From CAWGXG01 sp963826505 (GTDB lineage Bacteria; Chloroflexota; Anaerolineae; Aggregatilineales; Aggregatilineaceae), in assembly GCA_963826505.1 (NCBI GenBank), contig CAWGXG010000005.1, positions 186,001 to 250,000 on the forward strand: DNA of 64,000 bases. Reading direction: 5' to 3'. Under the pieces are notes generated by a model that did not search any database, was not told the DNA's origin, and worked only from the letters and a program-made list of their open reading frames with translations. The position numbers and the translations under genes are program-made. Within the stretch, counting starts at the first letter, position 1, and each line of letters starts with the position of its first letter. This document shows, in pieces, positions 34,406 through 44,073 of this stretch.

Positions 34406-35353
34406 TTAACTGGCGGAAGTATTCAATTGGCGGAGTAAATCGTCGGCTTTTTCCATTCCATCCAACAACGTGCTGCCGAGGTATATCCCCGGTACACGGT
34501 CGATCCAGGCCGGATCGTGGGCAAAGATATACCCAGCGTAGGCTACAATCGGTGCCTCATTTTCTTTCTTAGGGGAAAACCACTGCGGCCATTGACTCAG
34601 CGCTTGGGCTGCGGTTTCGGTCATAGCCACAAAAACGACCATAGAGGGATTGAGCTTTTCCACAAACGAGACAAGATCGGCAAGAACTACCGACTGCCCC
34701 AGGTAGACGATTGGCCAGCGTAAGCGCTGGAGCAGTAAGCCCAGCATCAGCAAACCCCCTTCATGAAGTTCACCTGGTGCACAGGCCAGCACAACCGGTC
34801 GTATCGGGTGTTCAGGCGGTGCGTTTTGCATCCACATCAACAACATCTGGCGCAGATAGTTCGTGGCAAAATGCTCGGTAGCGATACTGATGCGATCCTC
34901 TTCCCAGGCCTGCCCAATAGCGGTGAACGTTGGTGCGATAACGGTCAAGATCAGGTGCTCTAATGAGTGGATGACCAATGCATCCCCTATGATTAGTTCT
35001 GCCTGATGTTTGTCCAGTGCTACCAGAGCATCAAACAAGTGTTCCCGTATTGTTTCGCTAGGTTGGGCAGATAGGCCAGATAAGTCTAGCTCTGGCGTAG
35101 AATTGAAACCCTCATTTGTTGCTTCGCTTTGTTCCAGGGCCTGGATCGCGTTCCGCGTCTGCATGCCCTGGTCAATACGCTGTTTGACCCACCGCACGCG
35201 CGCGACTTGCTGAGGTGAATAGAGACGGTGCCCTCCGTCTGTCCGTGTGGGGGCGGGAAAATTGTAGCGACGTTCCCACATACGCAGCGTGTTCTCAGGG
35301 ATTCCGGTCATACGCGACACGACACCAATGTTATAAACGAAGTCTTCACTCAT
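34406..35353 (-). CDS. carH: CarH-like MerR-family, B12-binding photoreceptor repressor
   Basis: 315 residues. A MerR winged helix at 7–75 (YNIGVVSRMTGIPENTLRMW, GGHRLYSPQQ), a four-helix bundle with AIGQAWEEDRISIATEHFAT (Trp150, Glu160, His161), and a Rossmann B12 domain with APGELHEGG, where His197 is the cobalt ligand of the ExHxxG motif. This is the CarH/LitR family: adenosylcobalamin-bound tetramer represses in the dark, and light breaks the Co–C bond and releases DNA. It stands next to fasciclin, peroxiredoxin-like, DUF2177 and heliorhodopsin genes, all on its strand. A TACACAATAT half-site lies upstream at 35563, suggesting autoregulation. Confidence 0.88.
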   Translation of the reverse strand: MSEDFVYNIGVVSRMTGIPENTLRMWERRYNFPAPTRTDGGHRLYSPQQVARVRWVKQRIDQGMQTRNAIQALEQSEATNEGFNSTPELDLSGLSAQPSETIREHLFDALVALDKHQAELIIGDALVIHSLEHLILTVIAPTFTAIGQAWEEDRISIATEHFATNYLRQMLLMWMQNAPPEHPIRPVVLACAPGELHEGGLLMLGLLLQRLRWPIVYLGQSVVLADLVSFVEKLNPSMVVFVAMTETAAQALSQWPQWFSPKKENEAPIVAYAGYIFAHDPAWIDRVPGIYLGSTLLDGMEKADDLLRQLNTSAS

Positions 35354-35799
35354 AACAGTATTCCTTGATTGTCAGTCAATCGGCAACCGACCTCATTGCC
35401 GTCTCAGTCTGATATTAGCTCATCTCGGGGAGTGCTCATAATATGCTCCACAAAATACCATGGATCATTCACAAAGCACTACACTAGAGAATTCTCTATC
35501 GTTTCTCGAGGATTAGCCATTATCGCACGGCTATTGGAGTACGAAATAGTCTTGTGAAACGGTACACAATATATTCACCTGTTTTCTCGGACGGTTTGAC
35601 TGGTGCCGATTGTTCAAAATCGCCTATACTTGGATTATGATCTGCCCAGTTTTCACCCTATAATACTTACGATACTCAAGTATTTCAGCAACGCGAAAGG
35701 AGGTGGCCCCGGTTGCTGTACTGGCACTGGAAGGGGAGGCTTATCGTCCGTTTCTTGCTGCTTAACAATCAAATAGATCAGGAGGCGAAGAGAATCCTA
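35354..35799. other. 446-bp divergent promoter region of carH and the liv operon
   Basis: No gene. TACACAATAT at 35563–35572 matches one arm of the inverted repeat before the fasciclin gene, and several CACAA/TTGTG words lie between 35440 and 35572. A TATAAT at about 35661 may be the -10 of the rightward transporter promoter. Confidence 0.4.
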
Positions 35800-36993
35800 A
35801 TGTCCAAACGTTTGGTTACCCTGGCTCTAGCTCTGGCGATCATCGCTGGCGCGCTGGGTAGTATTCCCCACGCGGTTGCCCAGGACGATTGCAATTTTGC
35901 AGATGAAATCGTAGTCGGCGTGATTGCGCCGCTCACTGGCGATATTCCGAAAGTCGGCCAAAGCACCGTCGAAGCCGCCCAACAAGCGGTAGACGAAATT
36001 AACGCACAGTGCGGCATTGAAATCGATGGCGAGCAATACGAGGTCGTGATAGTCGTCGAAGATAACGAGTCGAAGGCCGAATCCTCGGTAGCTGTCGCAA
36101 CGCGCTTGATCGTCGAAGAGGACGTCGTCGCCATCATTGGCCCACAATCGAGCAAGCAAGCGGTCCCCACCGGGCAGGTAGCAAATGACCGCGAAACGCC
36201 GATGATCAGCCCCTGGTCCACCAATCCTGCGACAACGTTCGACCGTCCTTGGGTATTCCGCGTGGCCTTCCTCGACCCGTTCCAGGGTCCGGTGATGGCC
36301 GGGTTTGTCCAGAAGCATTTCGATGCCAAGACAGTCGCCGTATTGTACGACGTCGCTAGCGACTACCCCAAGGGGTTGGCGGAAAACTTCCGCGACGCCG
36401 CTGAAACAGACGGGATGCAGGTCGTCGCGTTTGAGAGCTTCACCACCGGCGATACCGATTTTAGCTCGCAATTGACGAATATCATCGCGGAAAAGCCAGA
36501 TGTGCTCTTCACACCGCAGTACTACAACGAAGTACCGCTGATTGTCCAGCAGGCGCGCGACCTGGGCTATGAAGGCCCCGTCGTAGGCAGCGATAGCTGG
36601 GGCACGCCGGACCTGCTCGATCTGTGCGGAGAGGCATGCAACGGGTTGTTCTTCAGCACGCACTACGCGCCGGACATCGCGACCGAGGTCGGGCAGACAT
36701 TCATCAGCGCCTATGAGGAACTGTACGGCGCGAAACCAGACGACGTGGCCGCGTTGACCTACGACGCCTTCCAATTGTTGTTCACGGCCATCCGCAACGC
36801 TCAATCTACCGACCGGGCCGACATCCGTGACGCCCTGGCTAGCATCCAGTTGTACGAGGGTGTGACGGGCATCATGAGCTTTGACGAGCAAGGTGACCCG
36901 ATCAAATGCGCTGTGATCATCGAGATCAACGACGGCGCATTTACTTACTACGACTCGGCTTGCCCAGCAGGCTTCCCTCCCGAAGATATGTAG
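35800..36993 (+). CDS. livK: Branched-chain amino-acid-type ABC transporter substrate-binding protein
   Basis: 397 residues from ATG at 35800, chosen because a signal peptide follows (LALALAIIAGALGSIPHAVA). AGGAGG lies 14 bases upstream, a long spacing. The mature protein is a type I periplasmic binding protein: VGVIAPLTGDIPKVGQ at the start, AIIGPQSSKQAVPTGQVAND in the ligand cleft, and YDAFQLLFTAIRNAQS late. There is no lipobox cysteine. It delivers amino acids or related ligands to the LivHMGF complex encoded just downstream; a hairpin after it probably allows excess production of the binding protein. Confidence 0.92.
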   Translation: MSKRLVTLALALAIIAGALGSIPHAVAQDDCNFADEIVVGVIAPLTGDIPKVGQSTVEAAQQAVDEINAQCGIEIDGEQYEVVIVVEDNESKAESSVAVATRLIVEEDVVAIIGPQSSKQAVPTGQVANDRETPMISPWSTNPATTFDRPWVFRVAFLDPFQGPVMAGFVQKHFDAKTVAVLYDVASDYPKGLAENFRDAAETDGMQVVAFESFTTGDTDFSSQLTNIIAEKPDVLFTPQYYNEVPLIVQQARDLGYEGPVVGSDSWGTPDLLDLCGEACNGLFFSTHYAPDIATEVGQTFISAYEELYGAKPDDVAALTYDAFQLLFTAIRNAQSTDRADIRDALASIQLYEGVTGIMSFDEQGDPIKCAVIIEINDGAFTYYDSACPAGFPPEDM

Positions 36994-37009
36994 ACTGTAC
37001 ATAGTTCTG

Positions 37010-37036
37010 GACGCCCCATCGTGCGGATGGGGCGTC
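37010..37036 (+). terminator. Hairpin between livK and livH
   Basis: GACGCCCCATC pairs perfectly with GATGGGGCGTC around GTGCG, followed only by TTGG. It is probably a partial terminator or 3' stabiliser that raises binding-protein mRNA over permease mRNA. Confidence 0.65.
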
Positions 37037-37082
37037 TTGGCTGTTATGCGAGGGGGCGTCATCGCACCAGGAGAATAAAGTT

Positions 37083-37997
37083 ATGGATTTTTTCGTTCAG
37101 CAGTTATTTAATGCACTTCAGCTCGGCAGCTTGTACGCCCTGATCGCGCTGGGTTATTCGATGGTGTACGGCGTGCTGCTGCTAATCAACTTTGCCCACG
37201 GCGATATATTCATGGTCGGCGCTTTTTTGGGGGTGTTCGGCTCGATGGTGCTGGACCTGCCCTTTGTGCCCACCTTGATCCTGGCGATGGTCTTGACCGG
37301 GCTGCTCGGTGTAGGTATCGAGCGTGTCGCCTACAAACCGCTGCGGCAGGCGTCGCGCCTGTCGGCGGTGATCACTGCGTTGGGCGTTGGCCTGCTGCTT
37401 GAAAACGGTATGTTGGCGCTGACCGGGGCCGATCCGCGCAGTTATCCCAGCAATATCAAGGACCTGGAAGCGCCGGGTTTGGGGAAAAGTGTCCCCATCG
37501 CAGGGGCCACCATCAGCACCGAATCGATCATGATCATCATTCTGGCCGTGCTGCTGTTCCTGGCACTGTACTTCATCGTGCAGCGCACCAAATGGGGCAT
37601 GGCGATGCGGGCGATTTCGTATGATAAATTCGCCGTGCCGCTGATGGGGGTCTCCCAGGATCAGATTATCTCACTGACGTTTTTGCTGGGGACGGCGCTA
37701 GCCGCGGCGGGCGGCATTCTGTGGGGTGTAGCCTACCCAATCTTGAACCCCTATATGGGGATGCGCATCGGCTGGAAGGCATTTATCGCGGCGGTCGTGG
37801 GCGGCATCGGAGATATCCGCGGGGCGGCGGCCGGTGGGATGCTGTTGGGCTTCATCGAGATTTTTGTCCCGGCTTACGGGAAAAATATCGGCGTTTCGTC
37901 GACATGGCGCGATCCAATCGCCTTCGGCCTGCTGCTCGTGATCCTGGTGGTCAAGCCTACCGGGCTGTTTGGCGTAGCACGCCGCCAAAAGGTGTAA
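37083..37997 (+). CDS. livH: Branched-chain amino-acid-type ABC permease LivH
   Basis: 304 residues, about eight membrane helices. It opens QQLFNALQLGSLYALIALGY, the standard LivH start, and has LINFAHGDIFMVGAFLGV and the EAA-like loop AVVGGIGDIRGAAAGGMLLG. It pairs with LivM to form the channel. The gene follows livK after a hairpin and ends 3 bp before livM. Confidence 0.93.
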   Translation: MDFFVQQLFNALQLGSLYALIALGYSMVYGVLLLINFAHGDIFMVGAFLGVFGSMVLDLPFVPTLILAMVLTGLLGVGIERVAYKPLRQASRLSAVITALGVGLLLENGMLALTGADPRSYPSNIKDLEAPGLGKSVPIAGATISTESIMIIILAVLLFLALYFIVQRTKWGMAMRAISYDKFAVPLMGVSQDQIISLTFLLGTALAAAGGILWGVAYPILNPYMGMRIGWKAFIAAVVGGIGDIRGAAAGGMLLGFIEIFVPAYGKNIGVSSTWRDPIAFGLLLVILVVKPTGLFGVARRQKV

Positions 37998-38000
37998 GCC

Positions 38001-40031
38001 ATGACCACTCGACTAACGCGCACTTTCTCCATTGGTGAATTTCTGGTACTGGTCTCGGCGCTGGTTATGCTGGCGGCGTTTTTGTTTTTGCCCTGGTATG
38101 ACCTGAAAGATAACGCGGGCATGGTGACCGGTTACCAGATCGTGAAAGATACACAGGGCGACCTCGATCTTGCTGCACGCGCCACGCACATGTTTTTGAT
38201 CGTGGTGCCGGTGGCGGCAATCAGCGCCATTGCTATGGCGTTTTGGGGGATCATCGCGCCGCGATATGACCGGCGGCTGCCGGGTTTTATGCTACTGGCG
38301 GGGCTGATGGCCGTCGGCTACTATTACGGAGCGTTTTTTTACGAAAATCAGCAAAACAGCGTGGATGCGCTGCCGTTTGTGGACAGCGGATTCTACGTGA
38401 CGCTGTTCGCAGCGTTGGGGCTGATCGCGCAGTTTGCGATCCCACGCCCCGAGGTGACCTACGACATCCGGCTGCGCCCGCTGACCTTGCCTCCGATCGT
38501 GGAGCCGTCCGCATGGTGGCGCTGGCCATCAGCGGTCGTGCGCGGCGTGTGGGGCTGGATCAGCGCACTGATCGGCTGGCTGCTGGCCCCGATTGGCCGG
38601 GCAGTCAATGGAATGCCGGTATTGGCCTATCTGTTCGGGCTATGGGCGGCGGCAGAGATCGAGCGCCGCGAAGGAACTGCGTTTGCCAAGCTGTTGGGTT
38701 TCCGGCGCGCACCGAGTTTGCTGGGCACAACGGAACTGCTTGATCCGTTTTCCAAACTGGATTTTTCTGGCATTCTCGCCCCGTTTTTTCCTGCTCCAAC
38801 CGATCATTTTGATTCACCGATCAAAGCTTCGTGGCAAGCCATCCGCGATCTGGGCGATGTTTTCATCAAATCGCTGAGCACGCAAAGCCCCAGAGAGCCC
38901 GGCTTTTTCAACGTGCTGCTGCATGTTGTGGAATACGACATCGTGGTATTTGTGATCCCGGTGATCGTGGTGGCACTGCTGCTGCGCGGTCTGAGCAACC
39001 GCACGTTGCTGCGTCTGCCAACCTGGGCGGGGATCGGGCTGCAAATCCTGGTGCTGTACGGGGCGGTGTCGCGTTGGGGCGCGTTCAACGATTACCGCGA
39101 GTTGGTGCTGATCTACATGGGCGTCAATATCATGTTGGCAGTGAGTCTCAACCTCGTGAACGGCTACATGGGTGAGTTTTCGGTTGGGCACGCGGGATTT
39201 ATGGCGGTCGGGGCTTATGTGTCGTCTCTGCTGACGATGCGCTTGTTGGTGGATACCAATGTGTTCGGCGAAGCGGTGATCCACGCGCCGCAATGGGCGC
39301 TGCCGATTGGTTTCTTCATTGCGCTGATCGCGGGAGGCGCAGCGGCAGCACTGGCCGGGTTGATGGTCGCGTTCCCTTCGTTCCGCACGCGTGGCGATTA
39401 TCTTGCCATCGTGACACTGGCAGTCAACTTCATCGTGACCGGCGTGATCAACAACATCGAGGCTATCGGCGGACCGCGCGGTTTGAATGGGGTCCCGCTG
39501 TGGACAAATTTCCGCTGGATATTTTTCATGACTGTGCTTTCGATCATTATCATTTACAACCTGGTATCGTCTACCTTTGGCAAGGGGATCATTGCCATTC
39601 GAGATGACGAGATCGCCGCTGAGTTGATGGGTGTGGATACCAAGCGTGTAAAGGTCGTCGCGTTCATGGTATCGTCGTTTATCGCGGGAGTGGCGGGCGG
39701 GTTGTTCGCGCACGTATTAGCTTACGTGAATCCGGGCGTGTTCGGCATTCTGAAATCCACCGAAGCGCTGGTCATGGTCTATCTAGGCGGGATGGGTAGT
39801 ATCAGCGGATCGGTGATCGCGGCGGCGGTCTTCACGATCTTGATCGAGGCGCTACGTCCGCTGGCGGTACTGAAATGGGTGGTGCTGCCGATCATTCTGA
39901 TCTTGTTGATGCTCTATCGTCCACAAGGGTTGTTTGGGTTCCGCGAGATGAAGCTAAACCTGAGCGGCAACCCTGAGTCAACCGCCAATGAAACCGAGGA
40001 GGAGGCAAGCGATGGCGCTGCTACAGATTAA
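38001..40031 (+). CDS. livM: ABC permease LivM with a long N-terminal extension
   Basis: 676 residues, about twice the usual LivM length. The LivM core begins near residue 340 (MLAVSLNLVNGYMGEFSVGH, GPRGLNGVP, GGMGSISGSVIAAAVFTILI). The first 150 residues carry about four extra membrane helices (EFLVLVSALVMLAAFLFLPW, FMLLAGLMAVGYYYGAFFY). A further amphipathic stretch of about 150 residues includes further hydrophobic pieces. The stop lies 20 bp inside livG. The extension may be a lineage feature; its role is unknown. Confidence 0.9.
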   Translation: MTTRLTRTFSIGEFLVLVSALVMLAAFLFLPWYDLKDNAGMVTGYQIVKDTQGDLDLAARATHMFLIVVPVAAISAIAMAFWGIIAPRYDRRLPGFMLLAGLMAVGYYYGAFFYENQQNSVDALPFVDSGFYVTLFAALGLIAQFAIPRPEVTYDIRLRPLTLPPIVEPSAWWRWPSAVVRGVWGWISALIGWLLAPIGRAVNGMPVLAYLFGLWAAAEIERREGTAFAKLLGFRRAPSLLGTTELLDPFSKLDFSGILAPFFPAPTDHFDSPIKASWQAIRDLGDVFIKSLSTQSPREPGFFNVLLHVVEYDIVVFVIPVIVVALLLRGLSNRTLLRLPTWAGIGLQILVLYGAVSRWGAFNDYRELVLIYMGVNIMLAVSLNLVNGYMGEFSVGHAGFMAVGAYVSSLLTMRLLVDTNVFGEAVIHAPQWALPIGFFIALIAGGAAAALAGLMVAFPSFRTRGDYLAIVTLAVNFIVTGVINNIEAIGGPRGLNGVPLWTNFRWIFFMTVLSIIIIYNLVSSTFGKGIIAIRDDEIAAELMGVDTKRVKVVAFMVSSFIAGVAGGLFAHVLAYVNPGVFGILKSTEALVMVYLGGMGSISGSVIAAAVFTILIEALRPLAVLKWVVLPIILILLMLYRPQGLFGFREMKLNLSGNPESTANETEEEASDGAATD

Positions 40032-40785
40032 CAACGTGTCGCACTACTTCGGCGGCTTGTTGGCGGTCGATGACTTCAACCTGACGTTGGAGGAAAGCGA
40101 GCTGGTCGGGCTGATCGGGCCAAACGGCGCGGGAAAAACCACCGTGTTCAATCTCGTCACCGGGGCGTATCACGCCAGCGAAGGTTCAATCGTGCTGCAA
40201 GGGCAGAATATTGTCGGCAAACCGCCTCACACGATCAACGGCCTGGGCATCAGCCGGACGTTTCAGACGATCCGGTTGTGGAACATGATGACCGTGCTAG
40301 ATAACGTCAAGATCGGGCACCACAGCCAGATTTCGTATACCCTGGCGGAAGCATTTTTCCGCCTGCCGCGCTATCGCCAGCAGGAGCGCGAGATCGAAGA
40401 GCACTCGATGGAACTGCTGCGGCTGTTCAAGCTGGAGCGCTACGCACACGAAGTGGTGACTAGCTTGCCCTACGGAGAACAGCGGCGTGTGGAGATCGTG
40501 CGGGCGATGGCTTCGCGGCCCAAGCTACTACTACTCGATGAACCGGCGGCGGGCATGAATCCGAATGAGATCGGGGCGCTGATGGATTTCATCCACTGGA
40601 TACGCGATGAATTCAAGCTGACGATCTGGTTGATCGAACACCAGATGCGGCTGGTGATGAACATCTGCGAGCGGATTAAGGTGTTGGATTTCGGTGCTAC
40701 GATTGCCGAGGGCACTCCAGCAGAGATTCAAGCGAATCCCAAAGTCATCGAGGCGTATCTGGGTGAACAGGCGGAGGTGGGCTGA
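40012..40785 (+). CDS. livG: ABC transporter ATP-binding protein LivG
   Basis: 257 residues from ATG at 40012 (GAGGAGGAGG upstream). Walker A GPNGAGKTTVFNLVTG, signature-region LPYGEQRRVEIVRAMASRP, Walker B LLLLDEPAAGMNPNEI and switch His in IWLIEHQM. It opens LLQINNVSHYFGGLLAVDDF, the LivG pattern. It overlaps livM by 20 bp and livF by 1 bp. With LivF it forms the ATPase pair of the importer. Confidence 0.95.
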   Translation: MALLQINNVSHYFGGLLAVDDFNLTLEESELVGLIGPNGAGKTTVFNLVTGAYHASEGSIVLQGQNIVGKPPHTINGLGISRTFQTIRLWNMMTVLDNVKIGHHSQISYTLAEAFFRLPRYRQQEREIEEHSMELLRLFKLERYAHEVVTSLPYGEQRRVEIVRAMASRPKLLLLDEPAAGMNPNEIGALMDFIHWIRDEFKLTIWLIEHQMRLVMNICERIKVLDFGATIAEGTPAEIQANPKVIEAYLGEQAEVG

Positions 40786-41489
40786 TGCTGCTGAGTGTGC
40801 AGGACCTGCGTGTGTCTTACGGCCATATCGAGGCGGTGCATGGCATTTCGTTCGACGTGGAAGAGGGGGAGATCGTGACGTTGATCGGCGCGAACGGCGC
40901 GGGCAAGTCTACGATCCTCAACACGATTGCTGGATTGCAGCGCCCCGACAGCGGATCGATCCTGTACCGTAATGTGGACATTGCTCCGCTGGACGCGCAC
41001 CATATCGTTAAACAAGGGCTGGCGCTGGTACCAGAGGGCCGCCGCATCTTTGGCAATCTGACGGTTTACGAAAATCTGCGGTTGGCTGGATTCCAGGTTT
41101 CAGCAAGCGAGATTGAACAGCGTATCCGGCGCGTGTATGATTACTTCTCGCGCCTGGACGAGCGCAAGAACCAGTTGGGGGATACGCTCTCTGGCGGCGA
41201 ACAGCAAATGCTGGCAGTCGGTCGGGCGCTAGTGACTGGAGGGCAGTGTATCCTGCTGGACGAGCCGTCGATGGGATTGGCTCCGATCCTGGTTCAGCAA
41301 ATTTTCGGGATTTTGCGCGAGATCAACCAGGCGGGCACCACTATTTTATTGGTGGAGCAAAATGCGAATATGGCGTTGAAACTGGCGAACCGCGCGTATG
41401 TGCTCGAAACAGGCAACATCGTGTTGTCTGGGCCGAGTAAGGAGGTCCTGGCGAGTCCTGAAGTACAGCGGGCGTATTTGGGGGGATGA
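40785..41489 (+). CDS. livF: ABC transporter ATP-binding protein LivF
   Basis: 234 residues. Walker A GANGAGKSTILNTIAG, signature LSGGEQQMLAVGRAL, Walker B CILLDEPSMGLAPILV, and LLVEQNANMALKLANRAYVL, which is typical of LivF. The ATG overlaps the livG stop by one base. It is the last gene of the liv operon; no clear terminator was seen in the next 200 bp. Confidence 0.95.
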   Translation: MLLSVQDLRVSYGHIEAVHGISFDVEEGEIVTLIGANGAGKSTILNTIAGLQRPDSGSILYRNVDIAPLDAHHIVKQGLALVPEGRRIFGNLTVYENLRLAGFQVSASEIEQRIRRVYDYFSRLDERKNQLGDTLSGGEQQMLAVGRALVTGGQCILLDEPSMGLAPILVQQIFGILREINQAGTTILLVEQNANMALKLANRAYVLETGNIVLSGPSKEVLASPEVQRAYLGG

Positions 41490-41721
41490 CTTCGCCGCAG
41501 AGATACGGTTGTGGGGGTGAGATAGCTCATTCGGCCCATTTTTTCTCTCTTACGCAACCCCGTACTCTCAAATGAACCGTGCAATAGCCAATTTCCCCTT
41601 GAATCCGAATGGTTATAGGGGTTATCTATGACAGCTCCCACGGGATCGGGTAGGTTCTTGAAGTCAACTTTGGTATGATAGGTAGCCCATCTCCAAATAC
41701 AATAGCAGAGGGCCAAATGAA

Positions 41722-41919
41722 ATGACGGATGGGCGTAACCGGAAAGATATCCACGTCGGCATCAATGTATCAATCGTGCTGAAACAAGACCAGAAAACAG
41801 GTAAGCTCACAGGAGGTGTGGTCAAAGAGATTTTGACCAAATCCGCTTTTCACCCGCATGGGATCAAGGTGCGCCTTGCAGATGGACAAGTCGGTCGAGT
41901 GCAGAAAATCGAGGAGTAA
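41722..41919 (+). CDS. YwbE family small protein (DUF2196)
   Basis: 65 residues: IHVGINVSIVLKQDQKTGKL, TGGVVKEILTKSAFHPHGIK and VRLADGQVGRVQKI are the full YwbE-type SH3-like fold. Function unknown. AGAGGGCC precedes the ATG; an ATG two codons upstream is also possible. It seems to be a single-gene unit between the liv operon and a decayed region. Confidence 0.85.
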   Translation: MTDGRNRKDIHVGINVSIVLKQDQKTGKLTGGVVKEILTKSAFHPHGIKVRLADGQVGRVQKIEE

Positions 41920-41940
41920 CGATAGTCGTCAACCCGAACG

Positions 41941-42390
41941 ATGCGCGCCCGTGCCGGCCGTTTACGTCGTCTGGACAAGATTCTGCCCGCAGCGTTGACA
42001 GCTTACACCGCGCACCCTTCGCAAACGTCAACGGCGCTCATTTACCTCGACGCATTCCTGGTCGCCAATGAATTGATCGACACAGGCATGAGCCAGACCG
42101 AGAATGAGGAAATTTCCATTTGTCACGGTTCCGGTTTATTCTTGCAGCATGCGACTTGACAGGCCCAATTCATCCTCGACATCTTACTTGATACCCTTGA
42201 ATTTGCCGGCGTTTGGTGCACAGAGGAAATGTCCTATAAACTCAGGCAAATCCAGTCTGTCGTGCTGCACAACCTGCGCACGGACCAGTTTGCCGAGTTG
42301 GCTGCGCCGCAAGTTTGGGGTGCTGAAACCCTACACCCCCTTCGCCCGTATAACAATTCATCAACCGTTATTCATCTAAGGAGCATTCTC
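41941..42390 (+). other. 450-bp stretch with one frame open except for a single stop
   Basis: From ATG 41941 the frame runs 72 codons to a TGA at 42157 and then stays open past 42390 (QAQFILDILLDTLEFAGVWC, MSYKLRQIQSVVLHNLRTDQ). It could be a small gene with a nonsense codon or chance openness. No family is recognised. Confidence 0.25.
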
Positions 42391-43540
42391 ATGCATTTTC
42401 GTACCGCCCTGCTCGTGACTCTTGATGCTGTTGACACTACTGCCCGGCTTAATCGCCACCGCCCAGGACGGACCGCAAGCCTTTCCGCCGGAAGTCGCTG
42501 CGGAGATACAGGCAGAAATGGACGATCTGACCGCGAGCGGACTCCCGCCCGGCATGGTCGTGTGGATCGACGCGCCGGACTACCGGTTCGCGGGGGCCAG
42601 TGGTTTCGCGGACCTGATGAACGAAGTCCCCATGCCGCCGGAGGGTGCGTTTCGCATTGGCAGCGTCACCAAGATGTTCACCGCGACGGTGATTGTCCAG
42701 CTTGCGGAGCAAGGCGTGCTAACCCTGGACGATCCGTTGGCGCTGTGGCTGCCGGAGGTGGCCGATCAATTGCCCTATGGCGACCAGATCACGCTGCGCC
42801 ACCTGCTCACGCACACGTCCGGTGTGTTTAACATCGTCGAACACGAATCTTACTACGTTGATATCTTCACTGAGGCGACCATCGATGAGGATGCCGGTGT
42901 CGTGACACTGGACTGCGTCCAACGGGATCCCCACGACACGCTCGCCCGCTACGTCTATGGGAAAGAGGCCAACTTTAAGCCGGGGACACGGTGGAGCTAC
43001 AGCAACACCAACTACACACTGCTCGGCATGGTGATTGAAAAGGCAACGGCTATGCCGCTCGCCGAGGCGTATCGCACGCACATCTATGAACCGCTGGGCA
43101 TGACGTCAACGTTCCTGGATTGCTACGAAGACCCGGTGATTGATGTGGTACACGGTTATACGGGGTTTGGGGACACCATGAGCGATGTCACGGAACTGCA
43201 TGAATCCATCGGGTGGTCGGCAGGCGGCTTGGTCTCCACCGCACCAGACCTGATCGCCTTCGCGCGCGGATTGTTCGGTGGAGCGCTGTTTGACGATCCG
43301 CAGTCGCTGGTCGCGATGACGACACCCGCCCCCGGCAGTTCTTACGGTCTGGGCATCATGCTCCAGGAGGGATATATGGGGCATGCAGGCTATATAGCCG
43401 GTTTTCGATCGCTGCTCAATTATGCGCCTGCGTTCGATACGGTCGTGGTAATGCTCTACAACAACGATGCCGCCGATCCTGAACAGGGCCGGGCAGATGT
43501 GCTGAATCCGGCGCTCCCGTTGCTGCGCGCGGAGGACTGA
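42391..43540 (+). CDS. Exported serine hydrolase, beta-lactamase/penicillin-binding family (frameshift in signal peptide)
   Basis: About 380 residues. Class C/PBP4-type motifs: SVTK (catalytic Ser and Lys, in FRIGSVTKMFTATVIVQLAE), YSNTNYTLLGMVIEKA (YxN) and GHAGYIAGF in place of KTG. The ATG at 42391 has AAGGAGC upstream and starts a signal peptide (MHFRTALLVTL), but the rest of it (LLTLLPGLIATAQ) is in the next frame, which first has an ATG at 42425 without a ribosome-binding site. A one-base indel near 42418 is likely. It would act outside the membrane on a peptide, ester or beta-lactam-like bond. Confidence 0.75.
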
Positions 43541-43901
43541 GGCACTGCGCAAAGACGTTGATGCGGGGCAGGTAGTGTCCAGCGGAAGTGTGGGTAATTC
43601 TAAATTCCCTGTATATGGGCATCCTAAACACTTCCACCACGATATCAGTAACCTGAAATTCCAGCCCTGTGGGACGACTTGACGGATCTCCCTGTGAAAT
43701 CGCTAATCGGGCCCCCCGCGAATAGGCTGATGCACACCTGTGGGGGGCCGGATAACTCATCCAACCCGGTTTTTGCCTTTCAGCAACCCACTGATCGTCA
43801 TGGTGTAGACCATTGAGGATTGGCACACCGATAACCTTGCAACGCGCGTGTTCAGGCAGGTCAGCCTGCTTGGACGGACGGGGGATCTGTTGACAGATAC
43901 C
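43541..43901. other. 360-bp gap without a gene
   Basis: No convincing coding frame was found between the serine hydrolase and the fragments that follow. Confidence 0.4.
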
Positions 43902-43951
43902 TTGTCGTATATGGTCTCACTCAAGATCAAGATATGGTCCAGACATTCGCA
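43902..43951 (-). pseudogene. Integrase-type transposase scrap
   Basis: Minus-strand codons read CECLDHILILSET, matching the R-R-E-C-x-D-x-x-x-x-L-S-E stretch of the transposase at 6818–7540. It is joined directly to an ABC-transporter fragment, marking an old insertion junction. Confidence 0.55.
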
Positions 43952-43957
43952 GCGCAC

Positions 43958-44073
43958 ACCGCGATCACAACCCGCTGCTGCATGCCCCCGCTCAATTGAT
44001 GCGGGTAGCGCGCCAGGATATACGCGGGATCGGGCATCCGCACCAGCTCCAATATCTCAAGAATTCGCTGGCA
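43958..44073 (-). pseudogene. Fragment of an oligopeptide/dipeptide ABC transporter ATP-binding protein
   Basis: The minus strand reads QRILEILELVRMPDPAYILA, then RYPHQLSGGMQQRVVIA. This holds the ABC signature LSGGMQQRVVIA of DppD/OppD-type ATPases. Both Walker motifs are missing. It lies between a transposase scrap and an oxidoreductase fragment. Confidence 0.7.

Noticed and set aside
35827..37062. 411-codon minus-strand frame
   Set aside because: Shadow of livK on the opposite strand, with no motif or ribosome-binding site.
38814..39713. 299-codon minus-strand frame rich in His, Gln and Arg
   Set aside because: Composition typical of antisense to a membrane protein gene (livM).
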